Source of the DNA: Bacillus thuringiensis
Lineage (GTDB): Bacteria > Bacillota > Bacilli > Bacillales > Bacillaceae_G
Reading direction: 5' to 3'
Assembly (NCBI RefSeq): GCF_022095615.2
Contig: NZ_CP155559.1
Location: 3,035,501 to 3,099,500, forward strand
DNA: 64,000 bases
Numbering within the stretch: the stretch's first letter is position 1; the number at the start of each line of letters is the position of its first letter. Positions 44,670 through 54,706 of this stretch are shown piece after piece. The position numbers were made by a program, and so were the translations under genes. The notes below the pieces were generated by a model that had not been told where the DNA came from, ran no database searches, and worked only from the letters and a program-made list of their open reading frames with translations.

Positions 44670-45428
44670 TTATGAGTAACCACCATTTGAATGAATGACT
44701 TGCCCCGTAATCCATTTTGCTTCTTCGCTTACTAAAAAAGAAATTAAGCGTGCTGCATCCGCCGATTCTCCTACTTTACCTTGCGGGAACTTCCATACTA
44801 AATGATGCTTCAGCTCCTCTGTAATCCATCCTGTATTCGTCGGTCCTGGATCAACAGCATTCACTGTAATCCCCTTCTCCATCGCAACTGGTGCTACTGA
44901 TTTTGTAAATGCTTCAATTGCTCCTTTCGTCGCTACGTATGCTAGTTCATCAGGCATGGGTCCTAATGATTGCCCTGAAGTAAGATTAATAATACTGCCA
45001 CTCGCTTTCAGTGCATAATGTTTTATAAATAATGAGCTTAATAACATAGTAGCACGAACATTCACTGTATAATGTTTATCTAACTGTTCTACATTTAATT
45101 CCTCAATTCTCGTATGAGTAGCATACGCTGCATTATTAATTAAAATAGATGGATCACCTAAACGTTCTGAGACCATATAAAACAAACGATTTGGCGAATA
45201 TGACTGCGATAAATTGATTTCTGCCATTTCACATCGAACACCTAAACTTTCAATCTCCTCTTTCAACAAAAAGGGCTCTTTGTCATGCATTCCCCATGGC
45301 ATCGCTTTATCATACTGAGACCAGTACGTGAAAAAAATGTCTATTCCTTTTTGAGCAAGCACCTTGCATACAGCTGCACCAATTCCATTCAGACGAGTTG
45401 CCCCTGTTACAATTGCTATTTTCTTCAC
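44670..45428 (-). CDS. SDR-family oxidoreductase
   Basis: 252 residues, GTG start after GGAGGAGAAAAGG. The Rossmann motif is TGATRLNGIG (slightly longer than usual), with NNAAYATH, catalytic YVATK (Tyr/Lys) and the C-terminal GQVIHSNGGYS. It reads like 3-ketoacyl-ACP reductase-type SDRs acting on an unknown alcohol/ketone with NAD(P)H. Its 5' end is separated from the ABC exporter genes by a hairpin. Confidence 0.9.
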   Translation of the reverse strand: MKKIAIVTGATRLNGIGAAVCKVLAQKGIDIFFTYWSQYDKAMPWGMHDKEPFLLKEEIESLGVRCEMAEINLSQSYSPNRLFYMVSERLGDPSILINNAAYATHTRIEELNVEQLDKHYTVNVRATMLLSSLFIKHYALKASGSIINLTSGQSLGPMPDELAYVATKGAIEAFTKSVAPVAMEKGITVNAVDPGPTNTGWITEELKHHLVWKFPQGKVGESADAARLISFLVSEEAKWITGQVIHSNGGYS

Positions 45429-45446
45429 CTTTTCTCCTCCATCTAT

Positions 45447-45482
45447 GGATAGATCCTCTGCACGAATACAGAGGATCTATCC
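45447..45482 (-). terminator. Terminator-like hairpin after the ABC permease
   Basis: GGATAGATCCTCTG pairs perfectly with CAGAGGATCTATCC; no T-run follows on the minus strand. Confidence 0.55.
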
Positions 45483-45484
45483 TT

Positions 45485-47143
45485 TTATTCAATATTTGAC
45501 AATATACGTTCTGCACCTAATTTTAAAATTTTAATAAAGATATAATTTACTATCGTAAACATTACAAATAAAACAATAAACATAACCCACAGTCCTACTT
45601 GAAGGAAGAAGTATAATAGACTTACTCCCGCTACAATAACTAAAGCTATTAAAATATTAGCTAAAAAATTCCACAAAGTTGTATAGCGGCTCTTAAATAA
45701 TTTCTGCTCTGTATCCCAATGTATATCTGCAGTTTGTGCATCCCAGCGTGTACCGATTAAATTAATTAACAATAAACCGTTCGCACTTAATAAGAACCAA
45801 AGAACCATAAATACTGGAGAAATTCCCGCTACAACTGCCATCGTAATACCGAATACTGCTAAAATGATCACATTAATTAACCAAGCCGTTATCGCTTTCG
45901 CAAAAAAGATATCTGAAGCCTTTACTGGTAAATAACGATTCACAAACCATGAACTTCCATCTCGTGAGAATGAAGTTGTTGCAATAACGTTACTTCCCAT
46001 TAAAAATAGAGAGGCACAAAGTCCAACACCAATTGCAAGACCTGCTGATTTTGGATTATTAATATAACCTGTAATCCATTTTAAATTTCCATCTTGTACA
46101 AATAAAACGAAGAACAACATAATCGGCATAACGAAAGTTTGTACGATACAATTTAAGAAAAATTGTGGTGTACGGAATAACGTTTTAAATTCTTTTTTCA
46201 CATATGCTTTCAAATGTGAACTTTGTACCGTTGATTTCTGTAAGCCTTCTGCTGAAATGACCTCTTTTTTTGCTGTACTCGTTGACAGGCCAATTACCCC
46301 TTTTAAATATGTACGCTCTGCAATGTAATAAAACAACACAAAGAATACAAATGAAATAAGTGCAAAGATGATTACGTATAAAGGACCCTTCCAATTTGCA
46401 TTTTCTACTAACGCCACTGCTCCAAAATATGTAGTTGGAAAATAATTTGTCATTTGTACTAAAAGAGAGGATTGATTATTGGCAAGGTAATCCGCAATTG
46501 CACCTTCCGAAAACGAACTTTTATTTTTCCACTGCAGAAATACGTTAATTCCTACAATAAATAGTATACTTACGATTCCGATAAATATATTTCCTCGGTC
46601 TTTATTTTTCGCTATATTTGTATACCTCATAATAACTGTCATCAGTAACGAAGCTAATACTAACGGCACAATCGGGAAGAGTATGTAAATAAAAATCATG
46701 TATATGTAATATGTAATAAATGCGCCACTTTTTAACCCGTACGTAATAAAGATTGGTAGTAAAATAAATGAACTCATTACGTATTGTGTAATTAATACTG
46801 TTAAAAATTTTGCCGAAATAATTTGCGCTGGTTTTAATGGTAAGGGTAGTAACATTTCAATATCATTACTGTAGTAAAATACAGTTAAAATGTTCGTAAT
46901 ACTCATTAAAAATACCCATATACTCGCAATCGCAAGTCCCATTGCGATAATCATTCCTGGGTCTTGCCCTAATTGTTTCATCCCTTCATACATTCCGTGC
47001 GTGATAGAACCAAATATTAAAAAGCCGACAAATAAAATGGCTGCAAATGAAAATACATATGCCCATCTCTTCTTCTTATCTGTTATGAAATCTGCATAAT
47101 TTAATTTCAATAATACTTTCGTTAACGTCCAAATTTTACTCAT
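45485..47143 (-). CDS. ABC exporter permease (ABC-2 type)
   Basis: 552 residues with roughly 12 membrane spans (for example IWTLTKVLLKLNYADF start; ILTVFYYSNDIEMLLPLPLKPAQI cytoplasmic loop; FSRDGSSWFVNRYLPVKASDI). The two matched loops with PLPLKPAQII and LPVKASDIF are typical of large two-module ABC exporter permeases in Bacilli. It overlaps the ATPase gene by 8 bases. Substrate unknown. Confidence 0.85.
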   Translation of the reverse strand: MSKIWTLTKVLLKLNYADFITDKKKRWAYVFSFAAILFVGFLIFGSITHGMYEGMKQLGQDPGMIIAMGLAIASIWVFLMSITNILTVFYYSNDIEMLLPLPLKPAQIISAKFLTVLITQYVMSSFILLPIFITYGLKSGAFITYYIYMIFIYILFPIVPLVLASLLMTVIMRYTNIAKNKDRGNIFIGIVSILFIVGINVFLQWKNKSSFSEGAIADYLANNQSSLLVQMTNYFPTTYFGAVALVENANWKGPLYVIIFALISFVFFVLFYYIAERTYLKGVIGLSTSTAKKEVISAEGLQKSTVQSSHLKAYVKKEFKTLFRTPQFFLNCIVQTFVMPIMLFFVLFVQDGNLKWITGYINNPKSAGLAIGVGLCASLFLMGSNVIATTSFSRDGSSWFVNRYLPVKASDIFFAKAITAWLINVIILAVFGITMAVVAGISPVFMVLWFLLSANGLLLINLIGTRWDAQTADIHWDTEQKLFKSRYTTLWNFLANILIALVIVAGVSLLYFFLQVGLWVMFIVLFVMFTIVNYIFIKILKLGAERILSNIE

Positions 47144-47861
47144 TGCCCGTCATCTCCAAGAACATTTTTTCAAGTGATTCATTGGATTTAAAATGATCTC
47201 TCATTTCATCTAAATTCCCTTTAAACTGAAGATTCCCCTTATTAATAATCGCGACGCGGTCACAGATTTTTTCCGCTACTTCTAATACGTGTGTAGAGAA
47301 AAATACAATCTTTCCTTTATCCGCGTGTTCTCTCATCATTTCTTTTAAAATATATGCAGATTTCGGATCAAGCCCCGTTAACGGTTCATCTAAAATCCAT
47401 ACATCAGGCTCATGCACGAGCACACCAATAATAACGATTTTTTGTCTCATACCGTGCGAGTAACTTTGAATTTGATCCGATAGCGCATTGTAAAGATCAA
47501 ATTTCTTCGCTAAAGACTCGATTCGTTCTTGGCGTACTTCTTTCGGCACCTCATACATATCTGCCATAAAGTTTAAATATTCAATTCCCTTTAATCGTAA
47601 AAACATATCTGGACTATCTGGAACATAACCAAACGTCCTTTTCGCTTCCATCGGATTTTTCATAATATCTTTACCGTTAATCGTAATCGTTCCTTTGTCC
47701 ACCCCATGAATACCAGTAATCATCTTAATTGTCGTTGATTTACCCGCACCATTCGGCCCTAAAAATCCAAAGATTTCTCCACTAGGCACAGATAAACTTA
47801 GATCTTTTACTGCATAGGTAGACCCATTATAACTTTTTGACACATTCGTAATTTCAATCAT
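47136..47861 (-). CDS. ABC transporter ATPase
   Basis: 241 residues starting MIEITNVSKSYNGSTYAV (AAAGGA 9 bases upstream). Walker A GPNGAGKSTT, Q-loop GYVPDSPD, signature YSHGMRQK, Walker B WILDEPLTGLD and H-loop STHVLEVAE. Partner of the permease that follows with 8 bases overlap. Subfamily of drug, bacteriocin or Na+ exporters. Confidence 0.92.
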   Translation of the reverse strand: MIEITNVSKSYNGSTYAVKDLSLSVPSGEIFGFLGPNGAGKSTTIKMITGIHGVDKGTITINGKDIMKNPMEAKRTFGYVPDSPDMFLRLKGIEYLNFMADMYEVPKEVRQERIESLAKKFDLYNALSDQIQSYSHGMRQKIVIIGVLVHEPDVWILDEPLTGLDPKSAYILKEMMREHADKGKIVFFSTHVLEVAEKICDRVAIINKGNLQFKGNLDEMRDHFKSNESLEKMFLEMTGNE

Positions 47862-47950
47862 TCCATCCAATCCTTTCCTTAATTACCAAATAACTATATT
47901 GATATTATAGCATACTTCTATTTTTAGATTTTTATATTTTTTCAGTTTTT

Positions 47951-48145
47951 TTAACCTTTAAAATAAATATACACGCCTAATCCAACGATTAAAACGACAG
48001 CTAGTATAATATAAATCATTGTCAGCCGTTTAATATTCCCCTTTGTTGCTTTACTATAATTCGCATCACCATTTCGTCCAATTAACACCGTTGCCACTAC
48101 AGTAATCACTACAAGTAATACAACGATCATGATCCACGTTAGCAT
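47951..48145 (-). CDS. Small membrane protein
   Basis: 64 residues starting MLTWIMIVVLLVVITVVATV, right after GGGGGAGGAAGG. Two hydrophobic helices flank a polar loop (GRNGDANYSKATKGNIKRL). No family recognised. The upstream frame to 48259 has no support. It lies 90 bases upstream of the ABC operon on the same strand. Confidence 0.65.
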   Translation of the reverse strand: MLTWIMIVVLLVVITVVATVLIGRNGDANYSKATKGNIKRLTMIYIILAVVLIVGLGVYIYFKG

Positions 48146-48323
48146 ACCTTCCTCCCCCTCCTTACACCATTTTACAATATTATCCTCTTTATTTCGCAGT
48201 ATATTTCCTCTTTTTACTATTATTATGAAAAGAATTGGAAAACTATTATTACTATACATTTCTTTATGTGATATATTTATAACATAAAGTTAATTATTTA
48301 TAACAACTCAAGGAGGTCCTACC

Positions 48324-48683
48324 ATGAAAACAACTTGGATAAAATATTTAGGATTTCTCGGTTTCTTCGGTTTCCTCGGCTTTTTTTATGAAAAAGGATT
48401 GTTTACTATGTTCTGTTTCTTCTCCTTTTTCACGACTTATAGAACGGTTCAACACGATGAACTGTTTGAACAAATCGTCAATAAATCGTGCCGCAATGCC
48501 TTTATCGTTACATTACTAACTACCGCTATCGTTATGTTTATTGAAATGTTATTTCCAAACCCTACGCTACAAGAAATTGATATCGCTCTTATTTTCTGCA
48601 CACTCATTCTTACATTCGGCTTCTCTATGTTCTTTTACGATAAACCAGTTGATGAAATGGAAGATGCGCCATGGCGTTCGTAA
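48324..48683 (+). CDS. DUF3796-like membrane protein
   Basis: 119 residues; AAGGAGG before ATG. The N-terminus has a repeated [13 protein letters not shown] pattern, typical of DUF3796 proteins, and two further helices at about 62-80 and 86-104. It overlaps the following XRE gene by 13 bases, the usual arrangement of this membrane protein with its small regulator. Confidence 0.8.
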   Translation: MKTTWIKYLGFLGFFGFLGFFYEKGLFTMFCFFSFFTTYRTVQHDELFEQIVNKSCRNAFIVTLLTTAIVMFIEMLFPNPTLQEIDIALIFCTLILTFGFSMFFYDKPVDEMEDAPWRS

Positions 48684-48871
48684 CGAGAATAAAAGAATAC
48701 CGTGCCAAATCGAACATGACACAAGAAGATTTAGCGAAAACTGTTGGTGTACGCCGTGAAACAATTAGCCATCTCGAAAAAGGAAAATATAACCCTTCCT
48801 TACAGCTTGCTCACGATATAGCGAAGGCACTTCATAGTACAATTGATGAAATTTTTATTTTTGAGGATTAA
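48671..48871 (+). CDS. Small XRE regulator (YozG/Cro type)
   Basis: 66 residues, essentially only an HTH_3 domain: [20 protein letters not shown], then [20 protein letters not shown] and the ending IDEIFIFED. It is translationally coupled to the membrane protein upstream. Probably autoregulates the pair. Confidence 0.92.
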   Translation: MAFVTRIKEYRAKSNMTQEDLAKTVGVRRETISHLEKGKYNPSLQLAHDIAKALHSTIDEIFIFED

Positions 48872-48902
48872 TTACGGACACAAAATCACCAGAACCACGT
48901 AA

Positions 48903-48940
48903 AAATACCGGCATCCTTCCTATGAAGAATACCGGTATTT
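48903..48940. terminator. Bidirectional terminator
   Basis: AAATACCGG...CCGGTATTT between convergent genes. Confidence 0.8.
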
Positions 48941-48948
48941 CTCATTTA

Positions 48949-49911
48949 TCACCCATACAAAACCGCATGAAATACGCCTAACAGTAAATATTGATCGTCT
49001 ATATAATCCTCCTCATATAGATTCATCTCAATGTAATACATATCTTCCTCAAGACGAATATTCCAATCTGCAGTTACATAGCCGTTTCGTAATAACTTTC
49101 CAAGCCCAATTGTAGTTTTGTGAACAACAAATTCTTCTCTCTTATATGTAAAGGTAAATAAGAAATTTGCATCCAATAACTTCCCGTCACATACAAGTAT
49201 TTCATGCTCTGCATCATTATGATCGATGTATGTTACTAAAATCCTTCTTTGACGCTGCCTACTTACATCCTTTGCAATGACGCGAATATTGTCCTTACTA
49301 TCCTTTATTTCGTAAATGATATTACTACCAACTTTCGGAATAAAGTCTAGCACTTTCATCAACGTATTTTTATAATAGCCCCGTACTACGCCTACCTGTT
49401 TACTTTCATTATAAACCTCGATAGACGTCGTATCCGCTTTACTATCACACAGTCGCTTATAAGAAAGCTGCATTATTCGCTCTCCTCTTAAGTACTGATC
49501 AAATGTAACCGGATATTTTATCGCGCGCAGTTCCTTATTTAGCTCATATAAATAACGTTGAACGCTCTCTACTAATGCTGTAGTGGATATACGCTCTTGA
49601 AGTTCAAATTGTTGCCAACTGGAAGAAACCCTCCACTGATCTTCCTCTTCATATAAGAATCCGAGAATTACTTCCTCACGATCACTCGTTTCATAATTCA
49701 ACTGTTCGTTCTGCCCATGTTGTACTTGTTCCATCCACTGTCCTAAATAAATACCGAGCTCTGCGACCTTCATACACGACTTCTGAAAAAGTACCCTATC
49801 ACTCGCGCGAATCGTTAAATCCCCTTCAATAAAGCCCTTTGTATACGCATCATACTTTGGATCATCCTTCTGCGGAATAGCCTTGTCTAACTCAAATAAA
49901 AATGTTAGCAT
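48949..49911 (-). CDS. Hypothetical protein with tubby-like C-terminal domain
   Basis: 320 residues. The N-terminal 140 residues (ELDKAIPQKDDPKYDAYTKG...WMEQVQ) form an unknown domain, possibly DUF7878-type. The C-terminal 180 resemble the tubby/LURP-one-like beta-barrel of Bacillus proteins (QLSYKRLCDSKADTTSIEVY, VLDFIPKVGSNIIYEIKD, TFTYKREEFVVHKTTIG). No catalytic motif is seen. The call is moderate. Confidence 0.6.
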   Translation of the reverse strand: MLTFLFELDKAIPQKDDPKYDAYTKGFIEGDLTIRASDRVLFQKSCMKVAELGIYLGQWMEQVQHGQNEQLNYETSDREEVILGFLYEEEDQWRVSSSWQQFELQERISTTALVESVQRYLYELNKELRAIKYPVTFDQYLRGERIMQLSYKRLCDSKADTTSIEVYNESKQVGVVRGYYKNTLMKVLDFIPKVGSNIIYEIKDSKDNIRVIAKDVSRQRQRRILVTYIDHNDAEHEILVCDGKLLDANFLFTFTYKREEFVVHKTTIGLGKLLRNGYVTADWNIRLEEDMYYIEMNLYEEDYIDDQYLLLGVFHAVLYG

Positions 49912-50024
49912 TCTTTACTCACCTCTAGTTATTACACCGATCGTACCTATAAATTGAACGCAACTCAAATTATATCGACGATTTTTCCAATATATCTACC
50001 GTAACTCAAAATATATCAACACAA

Positions 50025-50735
50025 TTAAAATGAAGTTACCCTTTCTTCCGCCACTTCCACAATTTCTAAAATGTGTAGCAGACTCTCCACTTCATAAGTC
50101 GGCTTAACACCTGCCCTATTTTCTTTCAAACTCGGATTATACCAACACGTATCAATGCCGTAATCTTCTCCGCCTTTCATATCAGAAGTTAGCGAATCTC
50201 CAACGATTAATACACTTGATTTATCAGTAATCCCAAACTTTTCAAATGCATAATCAAAAATCTCACGTGCTGGTTTTTGATGACCAACCTCTTCTGAAAT
50301 AATAATATGATCAAAGAAGTTACATAAAGGCGAATTTCCAATTCTTGATTGTTGCACCTTCGTATATCCATTCGTAATAATACCTAACTTGCAATCTTGT
50401 AGTTTCTCACATAATTGCACTGCACCTTCTATAAGGTGTACTTCTTTCCCTAAGTTTTCAAGGTATACATCACTAAATTGCTGTGCATCTACTTCTATAT
50501 TATGAATGGCAAATAATTGTCTAAATCGATCTACTGCTAATTCACTTAGCGTAATCATTTTATTTTCTAAATCTCTCCATAATCCATTACTAATCTCTTT
50601 ATAACTTGCAAGATAATCATTATATCCTGTAGGCATCCCGAACTGTACAAACGCGTTATGTAATGCGTTTCTTTCCGTTTCAGGAAAATCTAATAATGTA
50701 TCATCTACGTCGAATAATATAACTTTGTATTTCAT
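50025..50735 (-). CDS. YjjG-type HAD pyrimidine 5'-nucleotidase
   Basis: 236 residues. HAD motifs: DVDDTLLDF (Asp9, Asp11), GIITNGYTKVQQSRI (motif II Thr), QKPAREIFDYAFE (Lys) and VLIVGDSLTSDMKGG. The ITNGYTKVQQSRI and DxxSDxxGG forms are those of YjjG/YfnB house-cleaning nucleotidases. GGAG precedes the ATG weakly. Last of three possibly unlinked minus-strand genes here. Confidence 0.88.
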   Translation of the reverse strand: MKYKVILFDVDDTLLDFPETERNALHNAFVQFGMPTGYNDYLASYKEISNGLWRDLENKMITLSELAVDRFRQLFAIHNIEVDAQQFSDVYLENLGKEVHLIEGAVQLCEKLQDCKLGIITNGYTKVQQSRIGNSPLCNFFDHIIISEEVGHQKPAREIFDYAFEKFGITDKSSVLIVGDSLTSDMKGGEDYGIDTCWYNPSLKENRAGVKPTYEVESLLHILEIVEVAEERVTSF

Positions 50736-50779
50736 GATGTTCTCCTCAATTCCTATTTTAAAAGCTTCACTCTCATATC

Positions 50780-51724
50780 TTATAAGCTTTTATATATTTC
50801 ATTATGAAGTGCTTTAACCCGCTCTTTATAGAATACACCTTTATCTTCTATTTTCAAATGTTCTATAAATAAGTTTGCAAGCATGACCGCTGTATCTAGT
50901 CTATAAAATAAGCTAACAATATGAGGAATAGAGTTAAAGATATTATCATTCTTATATCCAGCTCTAAATTCATCCCAGCTAACCTCATTCGTTTCAGCTA
51001 TCCTCATAAGCTCTAATAATGGATGACCAATTAGGGCATTATCCCAATCAACTATCGCTTTAATTTCCCCGTTATACCCAATTACATTTGCTGGTCGAAT
51101 GTCCATATGTAATAAACACTTTACATGATCTGCCGTACTAAGAGTATGTTCAATTGTTTTTGTATCCGGAAGAATAATTTCACATTTCGTAATTGTATTA
51201 AACCCTTCTATCCGTTTCACAATTCGTTCTGCTATATACTTACTAATGGGCTCTCCACTATTTTGTTCGTAATGCAAACCATCAATTGGCATACTATGAA
51301 GATTGCTCACTAACTCCCCTATTTTGCATGCAGAAATTGGCATATGATCAGTATACACACAATCCGAAATTAAAAAATCAAGTTCGGTTGAAAGATGCAA
51401 TCCGTGTATCCTTGGTACTGGAATACTTTTTGAATGACAATACTTAGACAGTTCTGCTTCCTTTTGCAACGAAATCCGACTGTTAAATAAATCTTCATTT
51501 ATATTTTCCACTTCTCTTTCCCACGGCACTCGAAATGCCAAAGGCCCCTTTTCTGAATCTCCTCGAAAAACAATATTTTGCACTCCCGTTCCAATCACCT
51601 TTAAATCCTGAACAGCTAGTTCCTTATAATCTAGACTTAGTATTGTTGCTAGCTTTTCTCTTAACCCCTCTGCTTTTACACGTGTATGAATCATTTTATC
51701 CCCCGATTCGTAAGTTCTTTTCAT
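50780..51724 (-). CDS. Aminoglycoside/macrolide phosphotransferase-like kinase
   Basis: 314 residues; GAGGAG is 7 bases before the ATG. The kinase catalytic loop is LLHMDIRPANVI (Asp208, Asn213) and the metal loop AIVDWDN (Asp226, Asp228), as in APH enzymes; the ordering with LKVIGTGVQNIVFRG (nucleotide loop) is closest to macrolide 2'-phosphotransferases. It may act on an antibiotic or on a small metabolite. No antibiotic substrate can be assigned from sequence. Confidence 0.82.
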   Translation of the reverse strand: MKRTYESGDKMIHTRVKAEGLREKLATILSLDYKELAVQDLKVIGTGVQNIVFRGDSEKGPLAFRVPWEREVENINEDLFNSRISLQKEAELSKYCHSKSIPVPRIHGLHLSTELDFLISDCVYTDHMPISACKIGELVSNLHSMPIDGLHYEQNSGEPISKYIAERIVKRIEGFNTITKCEIILPDTKTIEHTLSTADHVKCLLHMDIRPANVIGYNGEIKAIVDWDNALIGHPLLELMRIAETNEVSWDEFRAGYKNDNIFNSIPHIVSLFYRLDTAVMLANLFIEHLKIEDKGVFYKERVKALHNEIYKSL

Positions 51725-51780
51725 CCATTTTCTCCTCGGTGCACAACATCCTCATTAACAAAATTATAGCAACAATAATA

Positions 51781-51809
51781 AAAGGAGGCTAATCCAATTA
51801 GCCTCCTGA
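51781..51809 (-). terminator. Terminator of the tyrosine phosphatase gene
   Basis: GGAGGCTAAT pairs with ATTAGCCTCC; TTTTATTATT follows on the minus strand. Confidence 0.75.
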
Positions 51810-51813
51810 CTTC

Positions 51814-52836
51814 TTATTTATCCTCTAACAATAACACTTTCATTTCCTCTAACGACTCTTTCGTAAAGCCTAAAGCTTTTTCAGCATATGCTTCAATTGA
51901 TCCGTATTGTTTCTTAATTTCATTAATCGCAGCTTGTAAATATTCAGCACGTGCTTCAAACATCGCACCTAATATTGCTCTGCTCTCATCATTTTGTAAT
52001 TTCGCACCTAAAAAGACCATCATTTTTTCATTTAATTTTTCACGGAAACCGTTACTTAGTAAGTAGTCTTCCATTACTGTTTTTTCCGGTACACCTAGTA
52101 AAAGTAATAGTAGGGCTGATCCAAATCCTGTACGGTCTTTTCCAGCTGTACAATGATTTACTAACGGTAAGTTTTCCTGGTTTTGTGCTAAGTTTAAGAA
52201 GCTCACGAATGCTTCATTACCACTTACGAAATCTTGATTCATTTTCACAAGATACTCGCCTGGTTTTCCTAACATAGAAAGGTCACCAACTTGGAAAAAT
52301 TCATTTATATTCAAGTCTTTCGCTAAATCTTGCATAACTGGTAAGCAAACTTGACGAGCACCTGTAATCTCCGGGTTCGGCTTATGCTTCACTTCAAAAT
52401 CTGTACGGTAGTCACAAATTAACTTTAAGCCAGACTTTTGTAAATACTCAATATCCCATTCTGTTAGTCCTGCTAATTCTTCAGAACGGTACAACTTGCC
52501 CCATTTTACTTTACGGCCTTCAATCGTTTCATATCCTCCCATATCACGGAAGTTAAACGCACCTTGTAATGGCAATCTACGCTCAGCTACTGTCACTGCT
52601 TGTCCATTACTTCCTACTAGTCTAAAATATGGACGTTCAGTTTCACTCGGGTTTTGAACTGTACATGATGATTCTCCATTTACAGTTGCAAGTAATTCTC
52701 CCGTTTCTTCAATATGATCTGGTGAAGTACTCCAATAAATACGAACTTCTTCTATATTATTTTCCCACTTTATTTGTAACGTAGTAGCTTCATTTCTTTC
52801 TACAGTTGCTTGTAACCAATTTCTTTGCTGCCCCAT
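51814..52836 (-). CDS. Tyrosine/serine protein phosphatase (Y_phosphatase3) with N-terminal beta domain
   Basis: 340 residues. Residues 1-90 form a fibronectin-like domain (TLQIKWENNIEEVRIYWSTS). FNFRDMGGY (95-102) and the P-loop HCTAGKDRTG with Cys229 and Arg235 define the Y_phosphatase3 family. Relatives act on phosphotyrosine or phosphoinositides and some are secreted; no signal peptide is present here. The fold and active site are complete. Confidence 0.9.
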   Translation of the reverse strand: MGQQRNWLQATVERNEATTLQIKWENNIEEVRIYWSTSPDHIEETGELLATVNGESSCTVQNPSETERPYFRLVGSNGQAVTVAERRLPLQGAFNFRDMGGYETIEGRKVKWGKLYRSEELAGLTEWDIEYLQKSGLKLICDYRTDFEVKHKPNPEITGARQVCLPVMQDLAKDLNINEFFQVGDLSMLGKPGEYLVKMNQDFVSGNEAFVSFLNLAQNQENLPLVNHCTAGKDRTGFGSALLLLLLGVPEKTVMEDYLLSNGFREKLNEKMMVFLGAKLQNDESRAILGAMFEARAEYLQAAINEIKKQYGSIEAYAEKALGFTKESLEEMKVLLLEDK

Positions 52837-53003
52837 TCTTTCACCAACGCTTTCTCTTATAATCGAATCTTACTCTATTGTATTATAGGAATATCCACTT
52901 TGTCGTTCTCATTTTTCTTTTTATCTTACAAACAGGCAAAAAGTTCTTTTACTTGTTCAAAATTTGGACACGGATTCTCACTAGATGAGTTCCAGATTAT
53001 ACC

Positions 53004-53726
53004 TTAAAACTTCCTCACATATCGCTCAGTGGAACTTAGCAGCTGACATCCATTCTTTTCAAAAACATCCTTCATCCACTCATTTTGTACATTTGTCTCG
53101 CCAATATAATAAGATGCTCCTATTTCTTTTAAGACAAACATTGCCCCTGTAAAGAATGCTGTTTCATACCCTTTATTTCGCATATTTGGAGCGATTGCGA
53201 AATACATTAGTTTCCCTTCTTCTAACGTACCCCTTTCAATATGCGGGATGACAATCCCTATCGACTCTTCATCGATACTCGCTGTTAAACAATGCTCTTT
53301 CCACTGTTCACCAATTTCTTGTAACATCATATTTACAAATTGATCATAAGTGACTTGTTCTTCCGTCATGTCGTTCCAAAGAGAATAAAAAGCTTCTTCA
53401 TCTACTTCTTCAATAAGCTTAAAATCAATTTCACTTTCTACATCTTCTACTTCGTATATATCCTTAAATACGATTATGTTTTCCGTAACATATTCAAAAG
53501 AATACGTTTCGAAGCATTTTTTATACACATCATAATTTGGACTTTTTGAAGAAATTTCAAAATGTAAGTTTTTTATTCCCTCTTTTTCAGCCTCAGCAAC
53601 GCAATACTGCATCATTTGCTTTAATTGCTCTTCTGCAAAAGGCTCTGCATTATTTTCTTTTATTATTATAGAAGAAGCATTTCTTCTTATTTTAAAGTTT
53701 TTTTCTAACTGTTCTTTCATCATCAT
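53004..53726 (-). CDS. GNAT-family acetyltransferase
   Basis: 240 residues; three tandem ATG codons follow AGGGAAG, so the exact start is ambiguous by two codons. The acetyl-CoA site reads LMYFAIAPNMRNKGYETAFF (R-x-x-G-x-A form, with Glu replacing one Gly). The first 120 residues form a second, weaker GNAT-like half. Substrate unknown. Confidence 0.82.
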   Translation of the reverse strand: MMMKEQLEKNFKIRRNASSIIIKENNAEPFAEEQLKQMMQYCVAEAEKEGIKNLHFEISSKSPNYDVYKKCFETYSFEYVTENIIVFKDIYEVEDVESEIDFKLIEEVDEEAFYSLWNDMTEEQVTYDQFVNMMLQEIGEQWKEHCLTASIDEESIGIVIPHIERGTLEEGKLMYFAIAPNMRNKGYETAFFTGAMFVLKEIGASYYIGETNVQNEWMKDVFEKNGCQLLSSTERYVRKF

Positions 53727-53849
53727 ATACTTCCCTCATCTATGTCATACTCGAATTTCTACTTGTTCTCCTTGCATGAGCAGGATTGTCCTTGAATATA
53801 TAGAATACTAGAAAACATCGCATCTTTAAAGTGCGGAGGAGGTTCTCCA

Positions 53850-54689
53850 TTGGATATTACAGCGCTGCAACAACAGTTAGAGCTTATACAACAAAATGAC
53901 TATACGCAACTACAACATATAGATATTAATGAGTTAACGTTGAACATGTTACAGTTTATCGGAACGACTGATAGCTATATTCGTTACCAACTTATCTATA
54001 AATGTTTTGCCCATTTTATTCATCACGAATTTCTTATGGACGATCAGCTAAAATTACTGTTGCAAACTTGTTTAAGTGATGAATATTTATATTGTGACAT
54101 TTACTCCCCACATACAGATGGGGTTTTCACACGTTCTTACACCGTTTCGTTAATTGCGTTAATACTCCAATTCGCTAATTCGCACTACTTTTTTACAGAG
54201 GAGGATATCGAAGAAATAAAAAACAAACTCATTACATACACAAACTTAGAAACAGATTTTCGAGGTTATATTGAAAATAAAGGATGGGCTCATTGTCTTG
54301 CCCACGTATCAGATGCCTTCACTGAAATAGTTCACAATTCCTATACAATCTTTGAATGGTATGAAGAATTAATTCATTGCTTATTAAATAAAATTTTCAT
54401 TCCATCTGACCTTTTTCATAATAACGAAGATGAACGCATCGTTACTCCTTTACTAGCAATGCTGTATCATGACTTCCCGCAAGATGAGTTAGTCACTATT
54501 ATTCATAAAAAAATAAAAAGGCTTCCCCAAATTAGAAAACGCCTTTCGCTTAACGAGTATTGTATTTTATGTGCCAATATTAAAACCTTTTTACGCACAT
54601 TATTTTTTAGAGCAAAAGATGACCATAACTTAGCTTTTACAGCTCGTAAAACAGAAAAAATGTTAAAAGAACTGCCTAACTATTATTAA
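53850..54689 (+). CDS. DUF2785 protein
   Basis: 279 residues from TTG 53850, with GGAGGAGG upstream. Helical, HEAT-like. Landmarks: DSYIRYQLIYKCFAHFI, SYTVSLIALIL, the conserved FRGYIENKGWAHCLAHVSDA and DERIVTPLLAML, as in DUF2785. Function unknown. Followed by the Nudix gene after 17 bases, probably in one operon. Confidence 0.85.
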   Translation: MDITALQQQLELIQQNDYTQLQHIDINELTLNMLQFIGTTDSYIRYQLIYKCFAHFIHHEFLMDDQLKLLLQTCLSDEYLYCDIYSPHTDGVFTRSYTVSLIALILQFANSHYFFTEEDIEEIKNKLITYTNLETDFRGYIENKGWAHCLAHVSDAFTEIVHNSYTIFEWYEELIHCLLNKIFIPSDLFHNNEDERIVTPLLAMLYHDFPQDELVTIIHKKIKRLPQIRKRLSLNEYCILCANIKTFLRTLFFRAKDDHNLAFTARKTEKMLKELPNYY

Positions 54690-54706
54690 ATATAAGGAGA
54701 ACAAGT